A stretch of 64,000 bases of DNA. Origin: Nibrella saemangeumensis. Lineage in GTDB: Bacteria > Bacteroidota > Bacteroidia > Cytophagales > Spirosomataceae. The DNA lies in contig NZ_BAABHD010000014.1 in NCBI RefSeq assembly GCF_039541915.1, positions 62,001 to 126,000 of the forward strand, in the 5' to 3' direction. How positions within the stretch are numbered: position 1 is the first letter of the stretch; every line of letters begins with the position of its first letter. The notes beneath the pieces are model-generated. The model saw nothing but the letters and a program-made list of their open reading frames with translations, had not been told where the DNA came from and did no database searches. The position numbers and the translations under genes were made by a program. Shown in pieces: positions 25,410 to 33,656 of this stretch.

Positions 25410-25742
25410 ATGAAAACATACCTATTTAGTATAGTCCTGAGTGTGCTTGCCATCACCACCGCTGTTGCCCAATCGGAAGACAAAGTGCGGAACGACGTCA
25501 CCTATTCAACGCATAATTACAAACACCCGAATAAGGCGGCTGCCGCCCGCCAGTGGTCCAGCCAGGCGTATGTGCGGGCCAGACAGCCCCGCATGGCGGC
25601 TAACTACAAGCATCCCGTACAGAGTCCCGTTCTGACCAGCGGCCTGGTCATACCGCATACTTCGATAGAGGACGCTAAGCGGAATTATAAAATGCCGCAC
25701 AATGAGGTGGCCAAACCGGCCCCGGCAGTAGCGGTGAAGTAA
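25410..25742 (+). CDS. Small secreted protein with NYKHP repeats, unknown
   Basis: A 110-residue protein with a clear signal peptide (MKTYLFSIVLSVLAITTAVAQ). The mature part has three related motifs, HNYKHPNKAA, ANYKHPVQSP and RNYKMPHNEV, and is rich in Ala, Lys, Pro and His. No family is recognised. It is preceded by operator array 1 and followed by the two-component genes, so it is a probable target of that system. His/Met/Lys-containing repeats could bind metal or polyanions, which is speculation. Confidence 0.65.
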   Translation: MKTYLFSIVLSVLAITTAVAQSEDKVRNDVTYSTHNYKHPNKAAAARQWSSQAYVRARQPRMAANYKHPVQSPVLTSGLVIPHTSIEDAKRNYKMPHNEVAKPAPAVAVK

Positions 25743-25840
25743 AACCATCGGGGCGTATCGGCACCGCTTACGCTTTGATAAGTACGATGTAACGATTACC
25801 TTCGGGCAGGTAACCCACTAACCCCGAAGGTTTCATCATT

Positions 25841-26533
25841 ATGTCTGTTCAGTCAACGGCGACCATCCTGGTAGTTGAAGATGAGGCCAAAGTGGCAGCT
25901 GTGCTGCGCCGGGGCCTCGAAACGCAATCCTACCGGGCGCTGGTCGCGCCGGACGGTGCCACCGCCCGCCAGTTGCTGGGCGAAGAACATATTGACCTGG
26001 TTATTCTGGACCTGAACCTGCCCGACATCAGCGGCCTGGACGTCAGCCAGACCATCCGCCAGTTCAAGCCCCAACTGCCGATTCTGATGCTCACGGCCCT
26101 GGATACCACCGCCGATAAGCTGGCGGGTTTTGAAGCCGGAGCCGACGATTACCTGGTGAAGCCCTTCGATTTTCTGGAGTTGCTGGCGCGGGTGAAGGCC
26201 CTGTTGCGCCGGTCGGCCGAGCAGCCCGAAAAGCGGACCATCCTGCGGGTGGCCGATCTGGAACTCGACCTCGACGAGAAAGTAGCCCGCCGGGCCGGTC
26301 AGGAGATCGAACTGACGGCCCGTGAGTACCTGCTGCTGGAATACCTCATGCGCAACCGGGGGCGCGTGCTCTCCCGCCTGGATATTGCCGAAAATGTCTG
26401 GGATATCAACTTCGATACCGGTACCAATGTAATCGATGTGTACATCAACTACCTCCGCAAAAAGATTGATGTGCATATCCCCAAACTCATTCACACGGTG
26501 GTGGGCATGGGCTATACCCTCAAGGAAAAATAG
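25841..26533 (+). CDS. OmpR/PhoB family response regulator
   Basis: A 230-residue response regulator. The receiver domain (1-120) has the acidic pocket (VVEDE), phospho-acceptor Asp57 in LVILDLNLPDISG, and Lys107 in YLVKPFD. The C-terminal winged helix (about 135-228) shows ELTAREYLLLEYLMRNRGRVLSR and the recognition and wing region IDVYINYLRKKID followed by TVVGMGYTL. The kinase gene begins 9 bases downstream. Two arrays of 11-bp half-sites flank this pair (25292-25329 and 27907-27944) and are its likely binding sites. Confidence 0.95.
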   Translation: MSVQSTATILVVEDEAKVAAVLRRGLETQSYRALVAPDGATARQLLGEEHIDLVILDLNLPDISGLDVSQTIRQFKPQLPILMLTALDTTADKLAGFEAGADDYLVKPFDFLELLARVKALLRRSAEQPEKRTILRVADLELDLDEKVARRAGQEIELTAREYLLLEYLMRNRGRVLSRLDIAENVWDINFDTGTNVIDVYINYLRKKIDVHIPKLIHTVVGMGYTLKEK

Positions 26534-26542
26534 CCAGCTGCC

Positions 26543-27910
26543 ATGACCATCCGCACCCGGCTGACCCTGCTTTTTACGGCTATCGTCTCGGGACTGCTGC
26601 TGCTTTTCTGTCTCATCATTTTCTTTTCTGCCGAACGCTACCGGCAAAACGAATTTCGCGAGCGGTTACGGGAAGAAGCACTCACCTGCGCCAAATTGTT
26701 GTTCGGTAAAGAAACGATCGGCCCGGAACTGTTCCGGCTGCTGGATCTCAACAATATGACCGTGCTGTATGAGGAGGAGATTATCGTCTACAACTACCGC
26801 AACCAGATCGTTTATGAAAGCGGCACCGATTACCTGACCGTTACCCCCGAGACATTAAATCGTGTCCGGCTGGAGAAAGAGGTCTACTGGCGGGAAGGCG
26901 ACCGCGAAATCACCGGGGTGCTGTATGCCGACCCGCTCAACCGCCTGGTGGTGTTTGCGTCGGCCATTGATAAATACGGATTTCTGAAGCAGGGGAATCT
27001 GGCCCTGATTCTGGCGGCCGGCTGGCTGCTGGCCACCGGGGTGGTATTTGGCGCGGGGCGGTACTTTGCCGGCCGTTCGCTGAAGCCCATGCAGCGGGTG
27101 ATCGGGCGTGTCGACGAAATTACGGCGGCCCAGCTCAACCTGCGGGTGGAAGAAGGCGACGCGGCCGACGAAATTACGCAACTGGCCCGCCGGTTCAACC
27201 GGATGCTCGACCGGCTGGAAGACGCTTTCCGGACGCAGCGGGCGTTTGTGTCCCATGCCTCCCACGAACTGCGAACACCCCTGACGGCCATTACCGGTCA
27301 ACTGGAAGTCGCTCTGCTGGCCGATGACGACCCTGAAGAGCTCCGGGCGATGATCCGGTCGGTGCTCGACGATGTGCGCGGCCTGAACCGGCTGGCAAAC
27401 GGGCTGCTGAGTCTGGCCAACGTTAGCATGGACGAGTCGGCGGTGCGGCTGGGTCCGGTGCAAACCGACGATCTCATCTGGCAGGCCCGCACGGAAGTCA
27501 GGCGCGTGCATCCGGAATACACCATCCGGGTAGAGCTCCCCGAAGTTGGTGATACGGCACCCGATCTGACACTAACGGGCAACGCGCCCCTGCTGCATAT
27601 TGCCTTTCTGAACCTGATGGAAAACGGCTGCAAGTTCTCGCCCGATCATCAGGTCATTGTCACCCTCGAATCCGAATTGTCGCTGCTCCGGTTACGTTTT
27701 CACAATGGAGGACCAGCCATTCCGGCTGACGAACTGCCCGAAATCTTCAAGCCCTTCCGGCGCGGGAGCAACGCCCGGCAAATAGCCGGTCACGGCGTCG
27801 GTCTGTCGCTGACCGAGCGCATCGTCCGCCTGCACCGGGGCCGTATCAGTGTCCAGTCCACTGAGGCTGCCGGCACAACGGTGGTTATTGAGTTACTCCG
27901 CCATTTCTAA
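26543..27910 (+). CDS. HAMP-domain sensor histidine kinase
   Basis: A 455-residue membrane kinase, partner of the preceding regulator. The first membrane helix is at about 10-32 (LLFTAIVSGLLLLFCLIIFF), a sensor domain spans about 33-150, and a second helix lies at about 150-170. Then come HAMP (GRSLKPMQRVIGRVDEI), the H-box VSHASHELRTPLTAITGQLEV with His241, the N-box NLMENGCKF and the G-box GHGVGLSLTERIV. The architecture resembles heavy-metal or envelope-stress sensor kinases, but the signal is unknown. Its stop codon lies inside the first half-site of operator array 2. Confidence 0.95.
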   Translation: MTIRTRLTLLFTAIVSGLLLLFCLIIFFSAERYRQNEFRERLREEALTCAKLLFGKETIGPELFRLLDLNNMTVLYEEEIIVYNYRNQIVYESGTDYLTVTPETLNRVRLEKEVYWREGDREITGVLYADPLNRLVVFASAIDKYGFLKQGNLALILAAGWLLATGVVFGAGRYFAGRSLKPMQRVIGRVDEITAAQLNLRVEEGDAADEITQLARRFNRMLDRLEDAFRTQRAFVSHASHELRTPLTAITGQLEVALLADDDPEELRAMIRSVLDDVRGLNRLANGLLSLANVSMDESAVRLGPVQTDDLIWQARTEVRRVHPEYTIRVELPEVGDTAPDLTLTGNAPLLHIAFLNLMENGCKFSPDHQVIVTLESELSLLRLRFHNGGPAIPADELPEIFKPFRRGSNARQIAGHGVGLSLTERIVRLHRGRISVQSTEAAGTTVVIELLRHF

Positions 27911-27944
27911 TTTGCTTCTAATTCCGACCTAACACGGGTCTAAT
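27907..27944 (+). promoter_or_regulatory. Response-regulator operator array 2 (four 11-bp repeats)
   Basis: CTAAT at 27907 and 27918, CTAAC at 27929 and CTAAT at 27940 are again exactly 11 bp apart. The last repeat starts 15 bp before CAGTTTTG (27955-27962). Count, period and distance to the -7 element equal those of array 1. Confidence 0.65.
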
Positions 27945-27954
27945 GCCGTCGGTG

Positions 27955-27962
27955 CAGTTTTG
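27955..27962 (+). promoter_or_regulatory. -7 element of the 28009 gene (CAGTTTTG)
   Basis: One mismatch from TAnnTTTG. It shares the unusual leading CA with the element at 25340, which fits a class of activator-dependent promoters. Confidence 0.5.
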
Positions 27963-28008
27963 TAGTGTGAAACTGCAGGGCATACGCTCTGCCTGATTAC
28001 AGTTTGTT

Positions 28009-28368
28009 ATGTCCCGGTTTACGCTCGACTTCTCGAATCCCCCGGTGCCCCGCTGGCCCCTGCGCCATGACCGGCCCCGGAGTCGCTGGCTGAAGCGTCG
28101 CTGGCTCCCCTGGACGGTACTTGGTCTGGCGCTTCTGGGCTGGTGGGCGTCGCTGCTGGGTTTTTTCTGGTATTCGTCGGAAAACCGGCAGTTACGGCAG
28201 CTCTACAACACGCAGCTTCTGCGGCATGATTCGCTGCTGGGCGCTCACCTGGATATGCAGCGGCAATTGCTTCTGTTGCAACAGGAACTTGATCGGAATC
28301 CCGGTAGAGTCAGGCCCGGAGAGGCCCACTCGGATGCCCGATCGAATCAACTAAGTGTATGGCAGTAG
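28009..28368 (+). CDS. Single-pass membrane protein with coiled coil, unknown
   Basis: A 119-residue protein with a basic, Pro/Arg-rich cytosolic N-terminus, one membrane helix at about 34-55 (LPWTVLGLALLGWWASLLGFFWY), and a heptad-like outer segment at about 58-95 (LRQLYNTQLLRHDSLLGAHLDMQRQLLLLQQELD). No family is recognised. It is the gene directly after operator array 2 and so a predicted target of the upstream two-component system. Confidence 0.6.
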   Translation: MSRFTLDFSNPPVPRWPLRHDRPRSRWLKRRWLPWTVLGLALLGWWASLLGFFWYSSENRQLRQLYNTQLLRHDSLLGAHLDMQRQLLLLQQELDRNPGRVRPGEAHSDARSNQLSVWQ

Positions 28369-28379
28369 CGGATCTTTAC

Positions 28380-28509
28380 ATGGGATTGGGTAGTCTGGTG
28401 TATGCCATGGCGAAAGCCGACGGCCCGCATCGATGGTACCATTTGTGACGCGGAGCATGCCATGCTGGCCCGTTTCCAGGAGGACATGCAACTGGTTGGG
28501 CTGGCGTAA
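28380..28509 (+). pseudogene. Remnant of a TerB-like protein (frameshifted, truncated)
   Basis: From the ATG at 28380 one frame reads MGLGSLVYAMAKADG, then shifts and soon stops. In the next frame RIDGTICDAEHAMLARFQED continues to a TAA at 28507-28509. Joined, the two parts resemble the first helices of TerB-like domains (hydrophobic LVYAxAKADG-acidic loop-E). The usual 130-150 residues are not present. It may instead be chance similarity, so confidence is low. The remaining bases up to 28562 show no other feature. Confidence 0.35.
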
Positions 28510-28562
28510 TAAGGGACTACCCCTTTTTTAAGTATCAGATTCACTTTTCAACCGAAACACGT

Positions 28563-28943
28563 ATGAAATTCACACTCCTTCTATACCTGCTGGGCGTAAT
28601 GTCACCGCTGCTGCCTGTCAACTGGACTAAAAAGCCGGAACATAAAATGGCTTTTCGCTCAATGGTTTACCTCACCGACGATGACAGTAAACTGGCGGTG
28701 GTGGTAACCAAACCGCAGGGGCATCAGATTTCAATTGATCTGCGGAACGAGCAGGGCGAGCGGCTGATCGGCAAACAGGTGGGCCGCCCGTACCGCACCG
28801 TGCAGACTCGTCTGGATATGGAACAATTACCCACCGGTATGTACCGGGTCATCATCTCCGATGATCGCCATACGCTGGTTAGAAAATTCAGGGTCAGCAC
28901 CACGTCGGTCTTTGGCGGCCGGCAGGTAGCACTCGAACGATAA
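28563..28943 (+). CDS. Small secreted beta-sandwich protein (sorting-domain-like)
   Basis: A 126-residue protein with a signal peptide (MKFTLLLYLLGVMSPLLPV). The mature part follows the pattern of a Por-type C-terminal or DUF3244-like beta-sandwich: QISIDLRNEQGERLIGKQVG, then RLDMEQLPTGMYRVIISDDRHTLVRKFRV. In full-length secreted proteins that pattern is the type IX sorting domain; here it is the whole mature protein, so it could be a small envelope protein rather than a sorted cargo. A terminator follows. Confidence 0.65.
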   Translation: MKFTLLLYLLGVMSPLLPVNWTKKPEHKMAFRSMVYLTDDDSKLAVVVTKPQGHQISIDLRNEQGERLIGKQVGRPYRTVQTRLDMEQLPTGMYRVIISDDRHTLVRKFRVSTTSVFGGRQVALER

Positions 28944-29003
28944 TGCCTGTAGAGTTAGTTTTGACGGTTTGGTTAGAGCAGCTGACACTGCTTGTTGAAA
29001 GGT

Positions 29004-29043
29004 AAAGCGGAGCCGGCATAAGCGGTTCCGCTTTCTTGTTTCT
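29004..29043 (+). terminator. Intrinsic terminator after the small secreted-protein gene
   Basis: An 8-bp stem AAAGCGGA/TCCGCTTT with an inner CCG/CGG pairing, followed by TTTCTTGTTT. It ends transcription before the convergent LacI gene. Confidence 0.65.
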
Positions 29044-29061
29044 GGGCTTACCACGTATGAT

Positions 29062-30093
29062 TTAAGAGACCCTGCTCTTTTTCTGCGACGATGCCCGGAT
29101 GACCAGGTGGGTTTTCAGCACCTGGGTAGTTGGCTGGTAGCTCTCTCCACCGCGTACCTGGTCCAGAAACAGTTGGGCGGCAATCTGCCCGATTTCAAAG
29201 GTAGGCTGCGCTACGGTGGTCAGCGCCGGCTCGACAATGGCGGCTACGGGTTCGTCGGTGAAGCCGGCCAGCGCTATATCGTCGGGTATGCGCAGACCCC
29301 GGCTTTTGAGGGTTTGCATGGCCCCGAAGGCGGCTGAATCGCAGATGGCAAAGATGGCGTCGGGCGAAGTGTCCAGTTTTAGAAAATCCTCAGTAATCCG
29401 GGTGCCGCTGGCAATGGTCAGGTCACCGGTCCGGATGAAGTCTTCACAAACCGGTAATCCAGACTCCTGCAGCGCCTGCTGATAGCCCTGCAGGCGCTGC
29501 CGGCTCAGCAACAGGTTGGCCGGACCGGCAATGTGGGCAATCCGGCGGCAGCCCATCTCAATCAGATGCCGCACAACCTGATACGCACCTTCAAAATCAT
29601 CGACTACCACCTTCGAGGCCGGTACGGCATCGCACACGCGGTTGAACAGCACCAGCGGCAGCGAGCGTTCCGCCAGACGGTTGAAGTGGTCGAAGTTGGT
29701 GGTCTCCCGCGCCAGCGAGACAATCAGGCCATCGACGCGGCTGTTCAGCAGCACCCGCGTGTAGTTGGTTTCTGTCTCATAGGACTCATTGGACTGGCAA
29801 ACCATGATGTTGTATCCGGCTTCGGACGCGGTCTGCTGGATGCCGCTGATAGCCGATGCGTAGAACGGAATGGTGAAACTGGGGATGATGACGCCGATGG
29901 TATGGGTCTGGTTCCTGACCAGGCTCTGCGCAATGGGGTTTGGCTCGTACTCCATCTCGCGGGCCGTATCCAGAATAAGCTGCCGCGTTGGGGCGCTAAT
30001 GTCGGGCATACCCCGCAGGGCTTTAGATATGGTGGTGACGGAAAGATTCAGCCGCCTGGCAATGTCTTTGATGGTAGTTTGCGACGACTTCAT
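29062..30093 (-). CDS. LacI family transcriptional regulator
   Basis: A 343-residue repressor. The ATG at 30093 is chosen because it opens directly with the LacI helix-turn-helix (TTIKDIARRLNLSVTTISKALRG, residues about 6-28) and the hinge helix YEPNPIAQSLV. A start at 30246 would add 51 atypical residues. The periplasmic-binding-like effector domain follows (TIGVIIPSFTIPFYASAISGIQ to LALAGFTDEPVAAIVEPALTTV). It is divergent from a six-gene sugar-uptake operon, with a palindromic operator candidate at 30271-30298 between them, and should control that operon and itself. Confidence 0.93.
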   Translation of the reverse strand: MKSSQTTIKDIARRLNLSVTTISKALRGMPDISAPTRQLILDTAREMEYEPNPIAQSLVRNQTHTIGVIIPSFTIPFYASAISGIQQTASEAGYNIMVCQSNESYETETNYTRVLLNSRVDGLIVSLARETTNFDHFNRLAERSLPLVLFNRVCDAVPASKVVVDDFEGAYQVVRHLIEMGCRRIAHIAGPANLLLSRQRLQGYQQALQESGLPVCEDFIRTGDLTIASGTRITEDFLKLDTSPDAIFAICDSAAFGAMQTLKSRGLRIPDDIALAGFTDEPVAAIVEPALTTVAQPTFEIGQIAAQLFLDQVRGGESYQPTTQVLKTHLVIRASSQKKSRVS

Positions 30094-30270
30094 AAACGGA
30101 TGCCGAGTAAGGCTGGGTGTGCCGGAAAAGTACAAATCAGGCCGATGCTGCTTCGGGGTGTCCCCAGCTATATGTAAAGAATTAATCTGGCTGGTCTGGG
30201 ACGCCGATTCGTTCAGAAAGATACGTATTTGGCCAGACCTTCTCAAAAAAAGTAACAGACAGCCGCCCTT

Positions 30271-30298
30271 ACTTTAACGTTTTCGGTAACGTTAAAGT
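30271..30298. promoter_or_regulatory. Candidate LacI-family operator
   Basis: ACTTTAACG (30271-30279) and CGTTAAAGT (30290-30298) form a perfect inverted repeat with a 10-nt centre. Each arm also holds an AACGTT palindrome, 12 bp apart, which fits the CG-centred sites of LacI-family proteins. It lies mid-way in the divergent gap 30094-30467, which holds no gene. Confidence 0.6.
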
Positions 30299-30467
30299 AG
30301 AAAAAATCACATTTTTTCGGACACGAATGCTTGTTTTCCGGCATGCTGGCCTATAGCTTCAGTAATCGTACCCACCGCAACAAGTCCCGTTGCCGCTTCC
30401 GGCGAACGATGTATAAGGTGCCGTCAGTCTCACATTTACTAAAAATTGTACAATTACTCTAAACCAA

Positions 30468-33400
30468 ATGCACATGAGAAAGGGATACTTTACCTGGCTT
30501 ACATGGGTGCTCCCGCTTTGTTTCCTGCTGGCAGGAATCAGCCTGCTCCGGGCGCAGTCCGGCACGGTTACCGGCCGGGTCTCGGACGCCAATGACGAAG
30601 CGCTACCGGGCGTAACGGTGCTGCTAAAGGGCACATCGGTCGGTACTACGACCGATGCCAAGGGTACCTTCACCCTGCCGCTGCCGTCGGCCAGGGCAGC
30701 GACCCTGGTGTTCTCGTATATCGGATACCGCACCCTGGAGATGCCCCTCGGTAACCAGACCACGGTGAACGTGACGCTGGAGCCGGACGTGAAGTCGCTG
30801 AACGAAGTGGTTGTCGTCGGCTACGGGACCGTGAAAAAGAGTGACCTGACCGGTGCGGTATCGTCCATCAAAGCCGACGATATCCGGTCGATGCCCATTG
30901 TGTCGCTGGAACAGGGGTTGCAGGGCAGAGCGCCCGGTATCCAGGTGACGCAGGCCTCGTCGGCACCCGGTGGTGGTATGTCGGTGCGCATCCGGGGCGG
31001 TAACTCCATCAACGGCGGAAATGAGCCGCTCTACGTGGTGGATGGCTTCCCAATTTACAACAACAACGACGAGTCGAACCCGTCCGGTGGCCGGCTCGGC
31101 GGTTTCCGCACCACCCCCAATGCACTGGCCTCGCTGAACCCGAACGACATCGAAAGCATTGAGGTACTGAAAGATGCGTCGGCCACGGCCATCTATGGCT
31201 CGCGAGGGGCCAATGGCGTCGTGCTGATTACCACCCGGCGGGGTAAAGCCGGGCAGAACAAAGTGAGCTTCGATATGTACTACGGCAGTCAGCAGGTCGA
31301 CAAAAAGCTTGCCGTGATGAACGGGCAGGAGTTCGCTCAGTTTGCCAACCAGGAAGCGAAAAACCTGAACCAGCCGCTCTACTTTACGCCCCAGACCCTG
31401 GCGCAGTTCAATAATCTGGCCGACTGGGGTAAGCTTATCAACGGCCCCGGCATGAACTGGCAGGATGAAATCTTCCGCACGGCTCCCATGTCGAACTATC
31501 AACTAACCTTCTCGGGGGGCAACGACCGGATGCAGTACGCCATTGCGGGCAACTACTACAACCAGGATGGAGTGGTGAAGAAATCGAACTTCAGCCGCTA
31601 CTCACTTCGCACGAATATCGACGCCCAGGTGAGCAACCGCTTCAAGGCCGGCACCAGCCTGACCGTCAGCCGGACGCTGAACAACCAGACCATCGACGGC
31701 GGTATGGGCAACGCCAATGCCGGAGCCGTGCATGCGGCCCTGCAATACCTGCCGATTCTGCCGACCCGGCTAAACAACGGCCTGTATTCGCGCCGGGAAG
31801 ATGAGCCAAGCCCACTGAATCCCTTCGGCCGCAATAACCCGGTGCAGATTATCGAATCGGCTACCGACCTGACCACCGCCAACCGGATTCTGGGTAATGT
31901 ATACGGCGACCTGAAACTGGTCGAAGGGCTGAACCTCCGGGTGATGCTAGGCACTGACGTGGATAACCGGGAGCGGGATTACTACTTCGCCGGGGAAGGT
32001 GAGCGCGATGCTACCGCGCAGGGGAGTGCCTCCATCGGAACCACGGCGTCGTTCAGCTGGATAAACACCAACATGCTGACCTACAGCAAAACGTTCGGTG
32101 CGCACCAACTGACCGCCACGGGCGTGTATGAATTGCAGCAGCGGACCTTCCAGAGCCGGGGCATGAGCAACAGCATTTTTGTGACGGATGCGTTTCTGTT
32201 CGAAAATATTGGCGCGGGTACCCAGGTCGGTGGTCCCGGTGTATCTTCCAATAAGAATAAGTGGTCGCTGGCATCGTACCTGGGCCGGCTCAATTACGTG
32301 TTCAGGGGCAAATACCTGGCCACGATTTCGGCGCGGGCCGATGGCTCGTCGCGGTTCGGAGCGAATAACAAATGGGGTTTCTTTCCCTCGCTGGCGCTGG
32401 GCTGGCGGCTCGGCGACGAGGAGTTTATCCGGAAGGCCAACATCTTCAGCGACCTGAAACTCCGGGCCAGCATCGGCCAGATTGGCAACCAGGAAATCGG
32501 GCCGTACCGCTCCCTAACCCGCATCACCAATGCCGACTATACCTTCAACCGCCAGCGCGTGACGGGGCTGACCCCGACGGCTTTGGGTAACCCGGACCTG
32601 AAATGGGAAACAACCACCCAAACTGATATTGGTCTGGATGCCGCTTTCCTGAACGACCGCATTTCGCTGACGTTCGATTACTACTACAAAAAGACCAGCG
32701 ACCTGCTGTTCGACATCAGCCTGCCGCTCAACTCCGGTTTTTCGTCAACTCAGGGCAATGTGGGTAATATTCAGAACCAGGGTATCGAACTGGCGCTGGG
32801 CGGTTACGTGGTAGACGGGGTGGTGCGGTGGCGGACCGATGCCAACTGGTCGGCGAACCGAAGCAAGGTACTGGCTTTGTCGGCCGTCGGGCAGGTGTTT
32901 GGTCCGCTGCTGACCTTCGACTACCGCTGGCGGGGGAATATGCTGCAGGTGGGCGAGCCGGTGGGGGTGTTCTACGGCTACAGGACCAACGGCATCTTCC
33001 GGACCGCCGAAGAAATTAAGAATTCTGCGCAGCCGGCCGCGCAGCCCGGCGACCTGCGGTATGCGGACGTGAACGGCGACGGCAAACTGGACGGTAACGA
33101 CCGGACCATTCTGGGAAATCCGGCCCCTAAATTCATCTACGGCTGGACCAATACCGTCAGCTACAAAAACTTCGAGCTGTATGTATTCCTGCAGGGCGTT
33201 TACGGCAACTCCGTCCTGAACGCAACCCGTCGCGATTTGTACAACAACCTGGCGCGGCATAACGTGGCGAAAGAGGTGTTGTACAATTCCTGGAATACCG
33301 ATAACCCGACGGGTACGCTGCCGCGAATCGGGGGTAACAGCTTCAACAATACCCCGACGGCCGATGAATACGTGGATTTCTTCGTCGAAGATGGCTCATT

Positions 33401-33632
33401 CCTTCGCCTGCGTAATATCCGGCTGGGCTACAACATCCCCTTCAAAAACAAGTCGGTGTTCCGGCAGGCCCGCGTGTACGTGGCCGGTCAGAACCTGCTG
33501 ACCTTCACGAAGTACTCCGGCTATAATCCTGAAGTAAACGACCGGGGGCAGTCGGCCATCAACCAGGGTATCGACTTTGGGGCCTACCCGCTGGCCAAAA
33601 CGTATATGTTTGGTGTAAACGTAGAATTCTAA
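30468..33632 (+). CDS. SusC/RagA family TonB-linked outer-membrane transporter
   Basis: A 1054-residue TonB-dependent transporter with signal peptide, carboxypeptidase regulatory-like domain (TVTGRVSDANDEALPGVTVLLKG), SusC box NEVVVVGYGTVKKSDLTGAVSS, plug (LQGRAPGIQVTQ, VLKDASATAIYGSRGANGVVLIT) and a barrel ending FGVNVEF. It is the first gene of an operon with SusD, a GH30-like enzyme, a GntP permease, a binding protein and an amidohydrolase. The LacI regulator is divergent. The ATG at 30474 is an alternative start. Confidence 0.95.
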   Translation: MHMRKGYFTWLTWVLPLCFLLAGISLLRAQSGTVTGRVSDANDEALPGVTVLLKGTSVGTTTDAKGTFTLPLPSARAATLVFSYIGYRTLEMPLGNQTTVNVTLEPDVKSLNEVVVVGYGTVKKSDLTGAVSSIKADDIRSMPIVSLEQGLQGRAPGIQVTQASSAPGGGMSVRIRGGNSINGGNEPLYVVDGFPIYNNNDESNPSGGRLGGFRTTPNALASLNPNDIESIEVLKDASATAIYGSRGANGVVLITTRRGKAGQNKVSFDMYYGSQQVDKKLAVMNGQEFAQFANQEAKNLNQPLYFTPQTLAQFNNLADWGKLINGPGMNWQDEIFRTAPMSNYQLTFSGGNDRMQYAIAGNYYNQDGVVKKSNFSRYSLRTNIDAQVSNRFKAGTSLTVSRTLNNQTIDGGMGNANAGAVHAALQYLPILPTRLNNGLYSRREDEPSPLNPFGRNNPVQIIESATDLTTANRILGNVYGDLKLVEGLNLRVMLGTDVDNRERDYYFAGEGERDATAQGSASIGTTASFSWINTNMLTYSKTFGAHQLTATGVYELQQRTFQSRGMSNSIFVTDAFLFENIGAGTQVGGPGVSSNKNKWSLASYLGRLNYVFRGKYLATISARADGSSRFGANNKWGFFPSLALGWRLGDEEFIRKANIFSDLKLRASIGQIGNQEIGPYRSLTRITNADYTFNRQRVTGLTPTALGNPDLKWETTTQTDIGLDAAFLNDRISLTFDYYYKKTSDLLFDISLPLNSGFSSTQGNVGNIQNQGIELALGGYVVDGVVRWRTDANWSANRSKVLALSAVGQVFGPLLTFDYRWRGNMLQVGEPVGVFYGYRTNGIFRTAEEIKNSAQPAAQPGDLRYADVNGDGKLDGNDRTILGNPAPKFIYGWTNTVSYKNFELYVFLQGVYGNSVLNATRRDLYNNLARHNVAKEVLYNSWNTDNPTGTLPRIGGNSFNNTPTADEYVDFFVEDGSFLRLRNIRLGYNIPFKNKSVFRQARVYVAGQNLLTFTKYSGYNPEVNDRGQSAINQGIDFGAYPLAKTYMFGVNVEF

Positions 33633-33656
33633 GACCCATCAACCGGAAAGACATTC

